In this document: positions 1-12,387 of the stretch, piece by piece
Layout of the letters: every line of letters starts with the position of its first letter
How positions within the stretch are numbered: the stretch's first letter is position 1
DNA from: Plakobranchus ocellatus
Lineage: Eukaryota; Mollusca; Gastropoda; Plakobranchidae
Assembly (NCBI GenBank): GCA_019648995.1
Contig: BLXT01002061.1
Location: 354,833 to 380,725 of the forward strand
Direction of reading: 5' to 3'
DNA: 25,893 nucleotides
Translations under genes and position numbers: made by a program
Notes under the pieces: model-generated
The model's input: only the letters and a program-made list of their open reading frames with translations
What the model was told of the DNA's origin: nothing
Database searches by the model: none

Positions 1-2679
1 GTCTGGTTTTATTATGACTTTTAAGATATGAGCAGAACAGAAATAATAAATAAATACAAATAAATGACAAAAAGTGAGTTAACATGTTTACAATATCTAC
101 ATTGATATCTGCATGCCATACTGCCAATGATGGTAGAAACAGTAAGGCTTTAGTAAATGTCACAACACATGCTGAAAAAACCTTACAGAGCTCAAATACA
201 AAATTTGCTAGTAAAGGTTTAACTTCAAAATGACAATACCATACCCAAAATACTTTCAGTTCCCTGCTTGCATCAACTACTTAACAAAATTAAACAATCA
301 ACAAACATATTAGTACAACAGAATAGCAAGCCAGTTTGATTTAAATATTCAAAAAATATTTCATTAGGTTTTACATTTTCCTGGTACTGTTTCAAAGGAT
401 AGAACTACAAAGCCTTCATGAAAAAACTAACAACCAAGTTCTACAGATCAATAGAACTAGTGAGACTCATGGTGAGGTTCTCTAGATGTTCGTCCCCTCT
501 CATTGCCTCAAGCCTCAATTCTGAATCTCTTACAGATCACAGAGAGTGTAGACAGTCTGATGGAAGGTCAAAAACTGACATCGTTGGACAGTAGGTTTGC
601 TATCATAGGCTGACACAGTATGGCTTCATCATTAGAAGCATTTCCTAACATGATTCAACAGCAATCAGCCATGTCAGAGCATCATCACTACACTGTGCCA
701 GTAAAAAGTCTGGCTTTGAGCCTCCTTTCTTTGTCAACACAGCTGCCCTCCTCCTTCCTACCTAGACACACATCCCCACCCCTTTTTTTTCAAAGACTAT
801 TAAAAGTGAGGAGGGGCAGTGGTTTATCTGGTGCGGCAGTTGGCTACCCTGTGAGAGATAACAAGGTTTAATCTCAGTACATGCTAAGATACTTGTCATT
901 GCTCCCCTGTGTGCAGCCAGCACTAAATAGATAGCTAGGCCTGTTAAGCCCCAGCAAAAGTAAGGGTGGCGGGGAAAGCAATGGCCAACTACCTCAGAAT
1001 GCTGAATGCCAAGAACAATCGGGCTCTCCTCCTGGTTTCCCAACACTTGGACCAAGCATGGGACTCACTTTATTTTTTTTTTTATTCAACATGACAAAGA
1101 TTTGCAAGCAGCACTCTGTAAATCACTTTAATTCATTGCATGACATACAATGTGAAATAAGGGAAAAGTTCCTAACCACAGAAAGATAAATAAGTAATTG
1201 AAGGAATTCTTCATCAAACACAGGCACTTTATATAGATGTAGTGATGAGAATGAAAATGAACAAAGAATCAATTATAATTTTTCCCTAAAAAAAGTGAAT
1301 TTCACCAGAAGTGCACATGCAATGGTTTGAGCTCTCATTGTTTTACTCAGTGGCCATTAGAGGAAAAACTTAGATAGGCAGTGGTGCAATCTGGACTAAG
1401 GGGCAATATATATGTACATACTACCTCACAGGGTTTCCAATCATTTCATACCAGCCTCTAGATCAAGATACAGGTCTCATAGCTTATTTATTTGATTGCG
1501 TGTTGCTACATTGCCACTTAACATTTCTCAAATTTAAAACCATCAGGCTGTTCAGCAATACAAGTTGTTGTGTTATATCAGCACTAGACTGACATGAAGG
1601 CATAACTTAGACTCATGTCAAATAGCCAGTTCAGAATGCCTACATCACTGAGCCTGAGAACTACCAGGAAATCTTCATGTCACAGAACTTTTCTGAAAAA
1701 CACGGATCATTCCAATAGAAATTGATATTTTAAAGAGAGAAAAAATTTTACATTTTTCTTGATATCTTAAAATAAATAAATAAATATATACTGCAATTGT
1801 GTTAGCCCAGAGACAATAAGCATGTATCATTATGTGCTAAAAATTAAAATTTTCATGGTGCCTGACATATTTCAGAGGCAGTTGACAAAAAAAAACCAAC
1901 TAATTATGAGTCTTTGCATTATCTAAACCAATGAAAGGACAATTAATATAATCAAACGACAATCTTACAAACAAATGAAGTTTACAAAAATGTACCATAT
2001 TTTACATTATGTATCATCGATGTACATAAAGATCACACTAATGCCTTTTCTCAGCCTCTCAAGTCTTTACGCCTCTTGTGTATCATTTATCCCTGGGTGG
2101 ATCAATAAGATATAACTGCAATAGGAACTGCTTCAGATTTCCTTAGCTGCAGTTGAGATCCACATTCAATTTTCATTCTGTTAAGTAGGAAAAAAATATG
2201 CTGAACAAAATAAAAGCCATTCATTTTTGTCCTGTATATGTAAGTTTGTGTAGTTCTTTGGAGTTGTAAGCTCATAAAGGTCAGTTATGTTGTGGTACAT
2301 AATTTGAATTGTTTTTTACTCAAGGTCACCACTGATGTTTTACCTTTGTAAGCCTTGCAGACATTTCTTAGCATGTTGCTAAATATAGAGGACGGAAGCA
2401 AGCAGCCTATAAATTTAAGACAGTGGTTGTCTACCTTAATGACACTTGGGCAAAAAAAATTTGCAAGTGTCTTTATAATTAAATATAATGAACATCTATA
2501 ATGTAGTCTTGACTAGGCATTTTTTTCTTATTTTAGCAACAAATTTAACATATTTTGTACTGAAGACAACAAAAAATCAAGTGTGTAAAACAAATCAAAC
2601 AAGCCTATGAAATGTTTACATGATGCAAGCAAAATGAAAGCAATTCTGGATTTAATGGTTCCAACTTAGGTACTTGAAA
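1..2679. other. Downstream non-coding region
   Basis: AT-rich DNA with no convincing exon on either strand. The only structure seen is a SINE-like copy at 812-1072. Several AATAAA hexamers occur on both strands and cannot be assigned. It may be intergenic, or may belong to the next gene or to a longer 3' UTR. Confidence 0.5.
812..1072 (+). mobile_element. tRNA-derived SINE-like repeat, copy 1
   Basis: Shares its whole length with 4554-4825. Shared blocks include AGCAAAAGTAA, AAAGCAATGGC, CAGAATGC, AAGAACAATC and GGACCAAGCATGGGA in the same order. A tRNA-like B-box remnant (AAGGTTTAATCTCAG) is near the left end, and a T-rich tail follows at 1068-1083. No coding capacity. The two copies are diverged, so both are old. 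Confidence 0.7.
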
Positions 2680-2830
2680 GATCCGACGGCAAAGCCTGAC
2701 CAATTTACAGACAGCACAGTGAAAATGGGGGGAGGTTGGCACCAACAGAATTAAGAGCCAGGGAAAAATTCCACAGGATCAGACGCCAAAGCCTGACCAA
2801 TTCACAGACAGCACAATGGAAATGGGGGAA
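2680..2830. repeat. Two-copy 97-bp tandem duplication
   Basis: GATCCGACGGCAAAGCCTGA at 2680 recurs as GATCAGACGCCAAAGCCTGA at 2777, and similarity continues for about 50 bp through the ACAGACAGCACA block. The copies are about 90 percent alike by eye. It lies downstream of the gene and has no visible function. Confidence 0.75.
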
Positions 2831-3009
2831 CCCACAGGATTGAGAGTCTGAAACCAGAACATATCTTTGCTTGACATATTTCACAACTATCAGGATAAGG
2901 TTAGACAACAGTGTAAGCATTAAAATAAATAAACAAAATATATGAAAATTGTTGAAATCAATTAAATGACTGGAGAGAATTCAAAGAAAAAAAAAAGTCC
3001 TTCTGGTTT

Positions 3010-3015
3010 TTTATT
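3010..3015 (-). promoter_or_regulatory. Candidate polyadenylation signal AATAAA
   Basis: On the gene strand AATAAA lies about 230 nt after the stop codon and is followed by a T-rich stretch (2970-3000 region), as a cleavage site would need. The 3' UTR between (3016-3241) is made of degenerate CAA/AAT-type repeats. Other AATAAA hexamers exist further left, so a longer UTR is possible. Confidence 0.5.
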
Positions 3016-3241
3016 TGTGTGTGTATGGAATAAAGATATTTTTGTCAAGAGATGAACACCACCATCAACAGTAAAAGCAACCATAAAAGATGGCAACCAC
3101 AGTAACAACAATGCTGTAACAATAACAATAATAATAGTAAAAGTAAAAATTCTAGTAACAATAGAAGTCGAAGTAGCAGTACTTATACGAAATTAGTGAC
3201 ATCAACAAGAAGAATAACAATAGTTGTAGAAACATACAGTT

Positions 3242-3747
3242 TTAAAGTATGTGACAGATGGCACATTGTTTAACATGAGCCTGAGGCACGGAGTTGTTGA
3301 AAACGCTAGACGAGGAGTGACGCCTCCCTGGTCCTCCTCCTGGTCCTCCGCGTGCTACTCCTCTTGCTCCTCTGCTCTCCCCATCTTCCCCCACAGATAC
3401 ATCCTCGTATCTGGAAAGCATCACGTCCAGAGAGGACTCCCGCTGACCCCTGTGCTGATAGTGACCACGGTGTTGGCTTGACCGGCCCTCAAACTCTACC
3501 TCACTCAGTGAGCTCATGCTGGTTCTGTAGCCCGAGAACCTGTCCGAGAATCTGTGAGCATCACCGCCCCCACTACCAGTGCTCGGTATGTGGGAGGATG
3601 CCAGGGGAGTTGGGGCTGGGGGCAGAAATGTAGCATCTACACAAGGCACAAGGTCAGGTTGGGCATAAAGCGAGACTCGCTGCACAATCTCAGCATATTT
3701 ATCCTGCAGGTCTGCATGCATTCCCGTCCCTCCATGACCTCCGACCC
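3242..3747 (-). CDS. Exon 20: C-terminal tail ending in CaaX-like CHIL
   Basis: Acceptor TGTTTCCAG ends at 3748; enters phase 1; TAA stop at 3242-3244. Residues 1022-1189. After a short Gly-rich start and a helix (DLQDKYAEIVQRV) the sequence is Pro/Ser/Gly/Arg-rich and probably disordered, with Ser clusters (for example SMSSLSEVEF) and an RGG-like run (about 1144-1160). It ends KQCAICHIL. The last four residues fit a CaaX prenylation box with Leu at X, which favours geranylgeranylation; Cys1183 could be palmitoylated. Prenylation is inference from the family rule. Confidence 0.9.
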
Positions 3748-6700
3748 CTGGAAACAGATACTCAATTAATTTAAAAAACTGGGCCTATAATGGGCAAAAA
3801 AGGTTCAATAATGTCAAATAATGTTCAATAAATATTCAAACAAATTCAGTGTGCAAGGCAGTATTCCCAAAGTTAAAATAAGGCTAATCTATTTACAGTC
3901 CTTTAGGCCAAAAAATTTGTCTATAGAGAGTTCTTAAGTAAGTATTTGTAGTCCATCTAGACACTTCAGGTAGGAAAATGTGTATATTTGCAGTCCTTTG
4001 GGTAGTATAACAAGTTTATTTATTGTCCTTTAGGTAATATAGCGAGTCTCTAAAGCAGTAATTTAATCAGTTTAAACTTGAGCGCCAATGCAAACTAGTT
4101 AAGTATTCATTACTCAGTTTAAGCTGGAGAATTTATGCAAGCTACTTTGAGTATTCATTAGTCACTTGAAGCTAGAGAGCCTATGCAAGCTACTACAAGT
4201 ATTTGCAACAATGGAATGCAGCTTCCCAACCTTTTTACGATTTATCACATGAAACTCTGCAGAGAATAACAAGACTTGAGTTTAGCTGTGGGTGCTGGAT
4301 ATTGTTTTGCACATGACTTTCAAGGGGCCCTTAAGATAAGAAGGTCAGCTTCTCTGCTGGTCCATTCTAGGCATTTCGCAGACATCACACCTTTCACAAG
4401 AAACCCAACATTACTAAAACATTGTTGGGCAAGACCTACAGGTGGACTCTAGATCTAGACTTTAAATCTAGAAACCTATAACTAGTGTAGATTAAGTTTA
4501 TAATTCCCTATCCAAATTACTTTTAGCTACGTAAGATGCAAAAGGGAGTAGAGATGATTTGTTAGTAGGACAGCTGGCTACCAAGTTAGAGGTCTGAGGT
4601 TTGAATCTCAGTCTGAGCTGAGTCAATTTTTAATTGCCACTCTGTGTCTTCCCAGCGCTAAATGGTGGTAGCTAGGTTTCTTAAGATCCAGCAAAAGTAA
4701 AGGCAGCAAGAAAAGCAATGGCAAGCTACTCAGAATGCCTAAGCCTAACCAAGAACAATCAAGACCTACTCATACATTTCCCAATTGTATGGACCAAGCA
4801 TGGGACCCATTTTACTTTAAGATGTAAATCTGCATTTCTCTTATTATATATGAACAAAAGGGACTGAATGCAAACCCTGCTACTTCCAATAAGATTTCCA
4901 TCCTAAATTCTTGATTCACTTCTTACCTTTCATGTCAATGTGTACAAGCTGAGAGAGAATGACTGCCATCCCGCCTGGGGGTGGCCACCCGACTGTCTCC
5001 ATGACAACAGGAAGAATCGGTTTGTGCAGCATGTCTGCCAGCCACAGCTCTCGGTTACACAGGTGTGAGGCAGTGTACTTGGGGGTGATGCATGCCACAA
5101 CCAGCTGGCCACAACAAGCAATGAGAGCAAAAGAGTTCCAGATTAAAACTGCAGCCCAACAATAAATGATCATGAAACCTCTATTGCCTAAAACAAATTC
5201 ATTACGAGTACAATTATGTCACACTGGCAGAAGCTTTAAATTTTTTTTTTAATACAACAGAAACAAACATAAAGCCAAAAGAATCAAAACTCAAAACTTG
5301 AAAAAAAAAGTTGTTTGGTTTTTTTTCTCTCTTTTCCAAAAAGATTTAGTGTATTTTCTAAACAAGGAACTTAAAAGCTGTGAATCAGATTTCCAACTGT
5401 AGAAACCATTATAAATTTTAGGATGTACTGACATGTACAAAAAATAAGGATGCACATATAGAGGCATACTTTGAAAGGTTCTATAAATCATGAAGGATTG
5501 ACTGAGATAGTTTAATGGATTTTTCTGCCTGGATGTTTCATGTTGGACCTAACTTTCTCAAAACTAGAAAAAAAAATTGGGTGACAAAACAAAGAATGGA
5601 GATGATGTAGGCATTCAGTTAGTCTTCAATCTTAGATGATGGCTGGGTTCAGCTTATACTCTCAAAGAGTGGAAATACTTTGTGATTGCATTGTTCTGAT
5701 TAAACTTTGATTCACTCTGCCAATGAGCCAAAAGAAAGGGCTGAAGGATGAGAACCTGAGCTCCTCACATAATGACACAAATGGGAATCAAACCTGGGAC
5801 CTCAAGATCCACAATTCTGGTATTTACTACTAAGCCAATCAGAACTGGAAGAATCTTTGTTGGAAACCAGAGGTGGTAAAACCAACAGTTTTCATATTTA
5901 TAGCTAGGAATAAAAAAAAAAGCAATCCTTTTTTAGTGTATTGCACTCTGTCCACTTTAGACAACTTTACACTGCTTCCCTAATAATCCGATCAGTGAAG
6001 GTAAGAGACCACCCACCTTACATCCTCTGAGACCTTGATCAATCTTAGTGGACAGTTGGTCCCCTCCTCCCATCTGGCCAATGTCCATCCAGCAGGAGTA
6101 GCCAGCTCTCTCCAGGTGATCTCTCAGTGCAGCCACCTGGTCCTGTGCGTCCCACTGGTAACTCAGGAACACCTGTGGTCTCTCCAGTTCATGCTCTGAG
6201 CCAGGGTTAAAGGTCAGTATTGTGTTATTATTGCTCTTTGCTTTCATTATTGTTTATGTTCCTTCTCCTCTTCCCTATCTTCATCCCCTTCTTCTTTAGG
6301 GCACCATTATCGCTAGCATGTTTATTATTATTACTACTGGTATTAATTGTCATTAATGATGTTACTATAACCACAACTATTCACTGCGTTCCCATCTTTA
6401 TCTGATTGTAAGAGTTTTATGAGGGCTCAATTTTTTTTTTTACTTTCATACTCTTTGGACGGTTTAAGAATTGATGCCAATATGCCCAACAATCACACAG
6501 TATCTACTTGTTTCTAAATCTATACAAGCTTGAAACTTCACAGAAAATCAGGAATGAGCCAACCTTAATCAAAACACACACATACACAGGCAAAATATAG
6601 AGTGGGTGGAGAGTCACCTTTGGCTTGGAGTATAATGTCTGCAACATCGTTGCAGCCGAGATGTTTGAGATAGTGAAGCAGGACATCCACAGACATTGTA

Positions 6701-9700
6701 GTGTTGCCGGATGACACAATCCAATCAGTCAGCAGTGCAAGGGAAGGGTTCAAATCCTCATTCAAAGTTTCGATGCGGTTCTGTTTGTAACCTGTGTGGA
6801 GAGTAAGATATCAAAATTTTTACAAGCATTCTGGCAATAGAGCTGACTGTTTAGAACTTTTCTTTAAATAATAAAAAGCTGACGTGTTACAATAAATGTG
6901 AGAAAGAGTAACTCTGCTCTCCTTTATGGCCCTACCTCCAGATGTTCTGATGATTAAGTCCATTGCTGAGGTGGCTCAACCCTTACATGAACACAAATGA
7001 AGAGATATTATAAATCATGCATGACAACAGCAGAGATAACACAGTTCTCTAGCTCTAACTAATTAAGGCGAAAGGTGATATCAGTGAAGTTATGTTGTGG
7101 AATGAAAGTGATGGTCAAATGCGAGGAATCCACTTCTATCGATCCATACAAAGATCATCAATCAATCTGCTCCTCATGACTTCATTTGCAGCTAAAAGAT
7201 TTTTTTAAAGAATGGGATATTACAATCTCTTGAGAGATTAGCACTTTTATTGGTAGTCAAAAAAGAAAAGTCTCAATTTTCTGAAGATTTTCACTTAACA
7301 AGACTTTTTTAACTCACCCATGGTTCTGGCTAAAGCCATCCAATCTTGATTGTCTGGTGCTCCATTCAACAGTTTGGCCGCACCCTTCAGCCAGCTTGGC
7401 AGATTTGGCATATGGCGCTCAATGTTGCCAAAGCTTTGCTCAATGTGCACAGGGCCGATCACTGGCTCTTTTAGTTCTGATCACAATAAAACAAAAACAT
7501 GTAAATTGGTTTCATTGCTGAGAAGGTCCACAGTTTAAAAAAAGAAAAAAAGGTAACCGGGTTGGTTTGGAGTCAGGTTCGAAGACTAAATAATTTTTAG
7601 GTGTAATTTTAAATGACAATTTTAGCTCAAACTTTAGTATACAAGTATCTATTTTTCTTTTCTTCTCTGCCGGCTGTCTCTCTCTCTCTCTCTCTCTCAA
7701 GAAATGTGGCCACATCATTCGCAGAGGGATCAAGATCCACACCATCAAAGCAGGATCACACATTCTGTTGGGAGGTCGAGATCTAAACAATCAAAGGAAG
7801 TGTGGTTGCATCATTTGCATGAAAAATCTGAAGCCCATCAAAGGACTCACGAAAGGAGCCCGTCAAAGCCAGTGGCTCACGAGATGCCACCGTGCTAATT
7901 GAAGGCTGATGTTTTTTGCTATAGGTTTCTCATGCACCACAGACTGAAGCAAACAGGTTTAGCAGTCAAAACTTACCATTGGAATGAGAAGAGGGGAACC
8001 ATTTCTTGAAAGACTCTGTTTGGACTCGCCTGTGCTCACAACACACAATCTGAGAAAGGGAGAAGATACAATTTGAAACAATGAGAGAAAGCAGATAATG
8101 CAGCAGTTCATCAAATAATTAGTTTTCAAATTTCTTCACCAAACTGCTATTTATCTCATCCCTCTCACAGATACACCCTAATCAATTGTACATCTTATAA
8201 AAGTCTAAACTAACATACTAAACTGCTGATACCCCACATGTTACCCAAAGCATGAGCCCACACAGGAGGCAGCAGTTCATGTGTCCAACAATACATGTTT
8301 GGAAACACTCTAGTTTCTTTGGTATGAGAACATACCAAGTCAGCTGCGACTTTCATCTTCTCGGAATGTCAGAGCTATCCTTTGTATTTTACAGCCCCCT
8401 CTGTCAAGCAAGGGAAAGGGGGGTGCCATTACGTGACCACGCATAATGACTTTTGCCTTATCAACCATGAGGCCAGTGTTGTTACACAAATTATCAGGCT
8501 TATTTGTCAGTGGGTAGAGCACAGTAACTGCCACATCAGTCCTTCAAGTTAGCCATTACAAGTCGTGTCTCTTCCAGTGTGGGTCAACCATAACTCACAC
8601 TGAGCTGTGTATATCTAAATACACCAGGCTATGACACATAAAGGCCTAAACTGTGCAATTTTGTTATCCCAAAATTGAAGCTCTTTGCGAGTTTAAGTGT
8701 GCACAAAGGAAAAAAAAAAACTTTTCTAAAAAGCCAATGCATCATTTTTCGTCCTTGATGTATGGAAAGATAGGATAGCTTTTTTAAAATATATCTAATT
8801 TCCAAATATGTAGAAATGACTGTTTGAGTTTCATTAAGGACAACTTTGTTTTAAATTTGTCAACCACAGAAATGACTTGTGTGAATTACCAATGAAGTGT
8901 AGAGTAAGGTTGCAAGAAAATTTTCTCAGGGTCTGAACACTCTGCTAGATTTAGGCCACAATAATGGATTTCACAGTACTTTTTATAAGCAGAGAAAGTG
9001 ATCACAGATTGACAATTGTCCATGTTTTAGACTAATCCTGATTGCAAGACATGTTTCCTTTTTTTTTACTGGACTTGTACATCATTTTGGTAAATTTCAT
9101 ATATTCCTGTATATTTTTCATCCTGATTAAAAATATTATAAAACTATGCTGATTTTTATTAGCTATATTGCATTTATTAAGTTAACTGAAAATAGGTTTG
9201 AGTGGTGGAACATGATCACCAGACAAGGTACCTGAAAAAGCAGTATTGCATTTCAGAATACATTTAAAAAGTAATTCTATGGACAAAAGTTTGCATTGAA
9301 AGTTCTCAGCAGGTCCTTGACCTACGTTCAAATTATAAGTGAGTGTCATTTTCTTTTCTTGAACTATTGATTTTGATCCACTTCCAAATGCTCTTGCACA
9401 TCTGCTATACTGCACAGGTTGATACTCATGCAACACTCTAGCACTAACCACTACAGTAATCACAATGCTCCTAATGAGCTTGTCTTCACCTGAGAGGTGA
9501 GGCATTCGTCCAGGTCTAGGAAGTGCATACAGTCCTGGTCAGGGCAGGCTTCCACTTGGTGCAGGTCACACACTTTCCTGCAAGGACACGGGAAGCAGAA
9601 CTTGTAGGCCAGACGCTTCATCCACAGGCTCCGCAGCTCACTCAGACTCGTCTCTAGAAAGTTCCGTACCTGAGACATGTGAAAAGAGAGTGTGCCAAGA

Positions 9701-12333
9701 ATGAAATCTTTTATGAGAGTTATGTGGGTTAACTTTATGTGCAGACTGATACCAATATATATATGTACAAGTATAACTCATAAACTCAAAATGCTATAAA
9801 TCTAAGTGTATACTAAAACGTATTGATAAAGGTTTTAATGCCACCTCTTATTTGAGTAGATCTTAGTAAAAGATTTATTTACAAAAACTCCAAATTTGCA
9901 TGTTTGTTGGCTTTAATCTCTCTGTCCTCTTAAAGTGTAATCTATGAATGTGCACTGCCAGTGAAATGTCTGACAGGATTGTTCCAATGCATGTTTGGTG
10001 CAAACAATCATGTTGTGATTGTGCGGTGAGTCAGACAAAATGACTTACTTGTGTTTTGCATCTCATGGATTTCACTATTTTGTTGTTTTGTTCTTTTTTT
10101 GGGTTGTTTTTTTTTTTTTGGCTATGTATTCTGCCAGTGGTCAGTGATGCAGCAACTTAAAACAGTGTATGTTGTAAAGAGATGTTTTTTCAAAATTCCA
10201 TATCAAATAGTTTTCCTCAGCTGACTAGTAGCCACTATTTCCTATACATTCTCTATAAAATATACTCCACACCTGTGGACAGATTAATACTGATATAGTA
10301 CTAGATGTGCATGAATACTGCATGTTAGATTTGAGTTAGAACTTTCAAGTTGAAGCAATAGTTTTCTCTCCATTTAACCTCTTCATTTGAATCCATCTTG
10401 TAAATTTACGAAATTGGTAAAAAAATGAACTGCAAAACTTGTTAATCCTGAGGAGACTTTCAGAATGACATTAGTAATGTGTTACCACTTTAACCAAGCT
10501 TGTTCTGGAGTCCATTTCAGAGCCCGAGAGGACATGGAGCATTGCTGGGTGTAACTTCAACATTGGTGAAATCCGTCTTTTAGGTCTACATGTTAATTCC
10601 CAGCATTTCACTTGTCTCACACCTTTAATATACTGGTGAACTAAGTATTTATCTTGACATCTTTGATTTTATGGCTTGTAACATTATTCAGTGGAATAAT
10701 TTCCTACGACAAAAAACACTTTTAGTTATTTTTTTGACTGTATTGAATAAACTTGTCTTCCAATCAATAGCATTTTGCTCTTGTGTAAAAGCTGTGGCTC
10801 AAGTTGTTGAACTATGAGTTGAATTCAATACTTAGACTGTAGACAAGTCTTACTGGTCATCAACCCAGTATTGTTGGTAAGATGAGAGTAAGTTTAAGAA
10901 AATTGTGTATGTATAGACAGATCTCCTAGTGGGATTAGACTACTGTTCCTAGTCTTCCATTGTTAGCATCATCAGGTGGTACTGCACATTCTCAATTAGG
11001 ATCTAAGACTCCACATTGTCTTCCCTGACTGGCCTAACCTTAGCAACTGCCTCTGGGGTCGGCGCTGTGCTTCTCTTGGAGGAGGTGGCTTCTTTGTCTT
11101 TCACATGCATCACCAGGATCTGGAACAAAGGGGAGGCAAAGAGAGAGAGATAGTGAGGAAGATAAAGAGAGTGAGGGGAAAGGGGAGAATATAAGAAGAG
11201 ACAAAAAAGAAGTGTTGGAGAGTCAGAGCGAAAGATAGTACCAGACTGAGGCTGCAAAAAGGGTGAAATGGAAACAAGTGGAAATGAAGTCAGAGAAAGG
11301 GGGGAAAGAGAGATAGGATAAAGCAAAAAAAGAAGAAAGAGATAGCAAGATAGAGAGAGGGAGTGAAAGAGAGAAAGAAAGAAAGAAAGAGATACAGAGA
11401 GACAGATAGAAAGAGAAACAGAGAGGAAAACCAACAAAAACAGAAAGAAAATAAAACAGAAAAAGGAAAATAAACTGCAGTGAAGAAAAGTACAGAGTGT
11501 GGATGTCAGACATATCATTATATATGAAAGCAAAAGCTACAAAAAAAAGTCACAATAAAGGCCAATGTGAATAAGAATGAAGCTTAAAATCCAATTTAAA
11601 CTTACTTATTCTCTAAATCTGCATTCAGAAAGCTCAAACACCTTCAAGTAACAGCACACACACAGAAAAAGCTAGGAAAATAATGTGTGAACAAAACAAA
11701 CTATTTTCCCACATCATTCCCCAGTACTGACCTATCTTCATATGATGGAGCTGTGATGCACAGACAGTAGACAAATATATTCCCTTGTCATTCCCCAGTA
11801 CTGACCTACCTTCATACCATGGAGCTGTAATGCACACACAGTAGACAAATATCTTCCCATGTCATTCCCCAGTACTGACCTACCTTCATACGATGGAGCT
11901 GTGATGCACACACAGTAGACAAATATCTTCCCATGTCATTCCCCAGTACTGACCTACCTTAAATACAATGATATAATTTGATATATACATTGTAACTCAA
12001 TTATATAACAGCATGTAAATCATTCCCTGAGACTGGCCTACCTTGATGCGATGGAGATGTGCGGTACACATCTCTATAGCCACATCATGATCTCCATCAA
12101 CAAACAGCCTGGCCAAACCTTGGCTCAGGCTCAAGTCGCGTCCACCTCTCTCCTGTGACCACACAATAGCTCGAGCCTGCAGGCGGTGAAACAAACCCTC
12201 TACACACGAGGAAACACACAGAAGAGAAACAAAGATGATGGCAAGGCCAGTTTGTGGGCAAGTATTTTATATATAGTATGGTGATGGAGGAGGCATGAGA
12301 GTGGTGTGTAAGATTAATAAGGCAATGGAAGAT

Positions 12334-12387
<54 letters not shown>

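Noticed and set aside
620..1055. Overlapping short reading frames on both strands
   Set aside because: No family resemblance, low coding quality, and part of the region is a SINE-like repeat.
2705..2920. Minus-strand frame of 71 codons
   Set aside because: It runs through the 97-bp duplicated repeat and repeats its own sequence at that period; no protein similarity recognised.
3251..3769. Plus-strand frames opposite exon 20
   Set aside because: Shadows of the GC-rich coding exon on the minus strand.
5782..5845. Functional tRNA gene
   Set aside because: A and B boxes are present, but the acceptor and anticodon arms do not pair convincingly.
11120..11533. Long minus-strand frame of Ser, Leu and Phe upstream of exon 13
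   Set aside because: An artefact of the pyrimidine tract; only the last part (exon 13) fits the gene.
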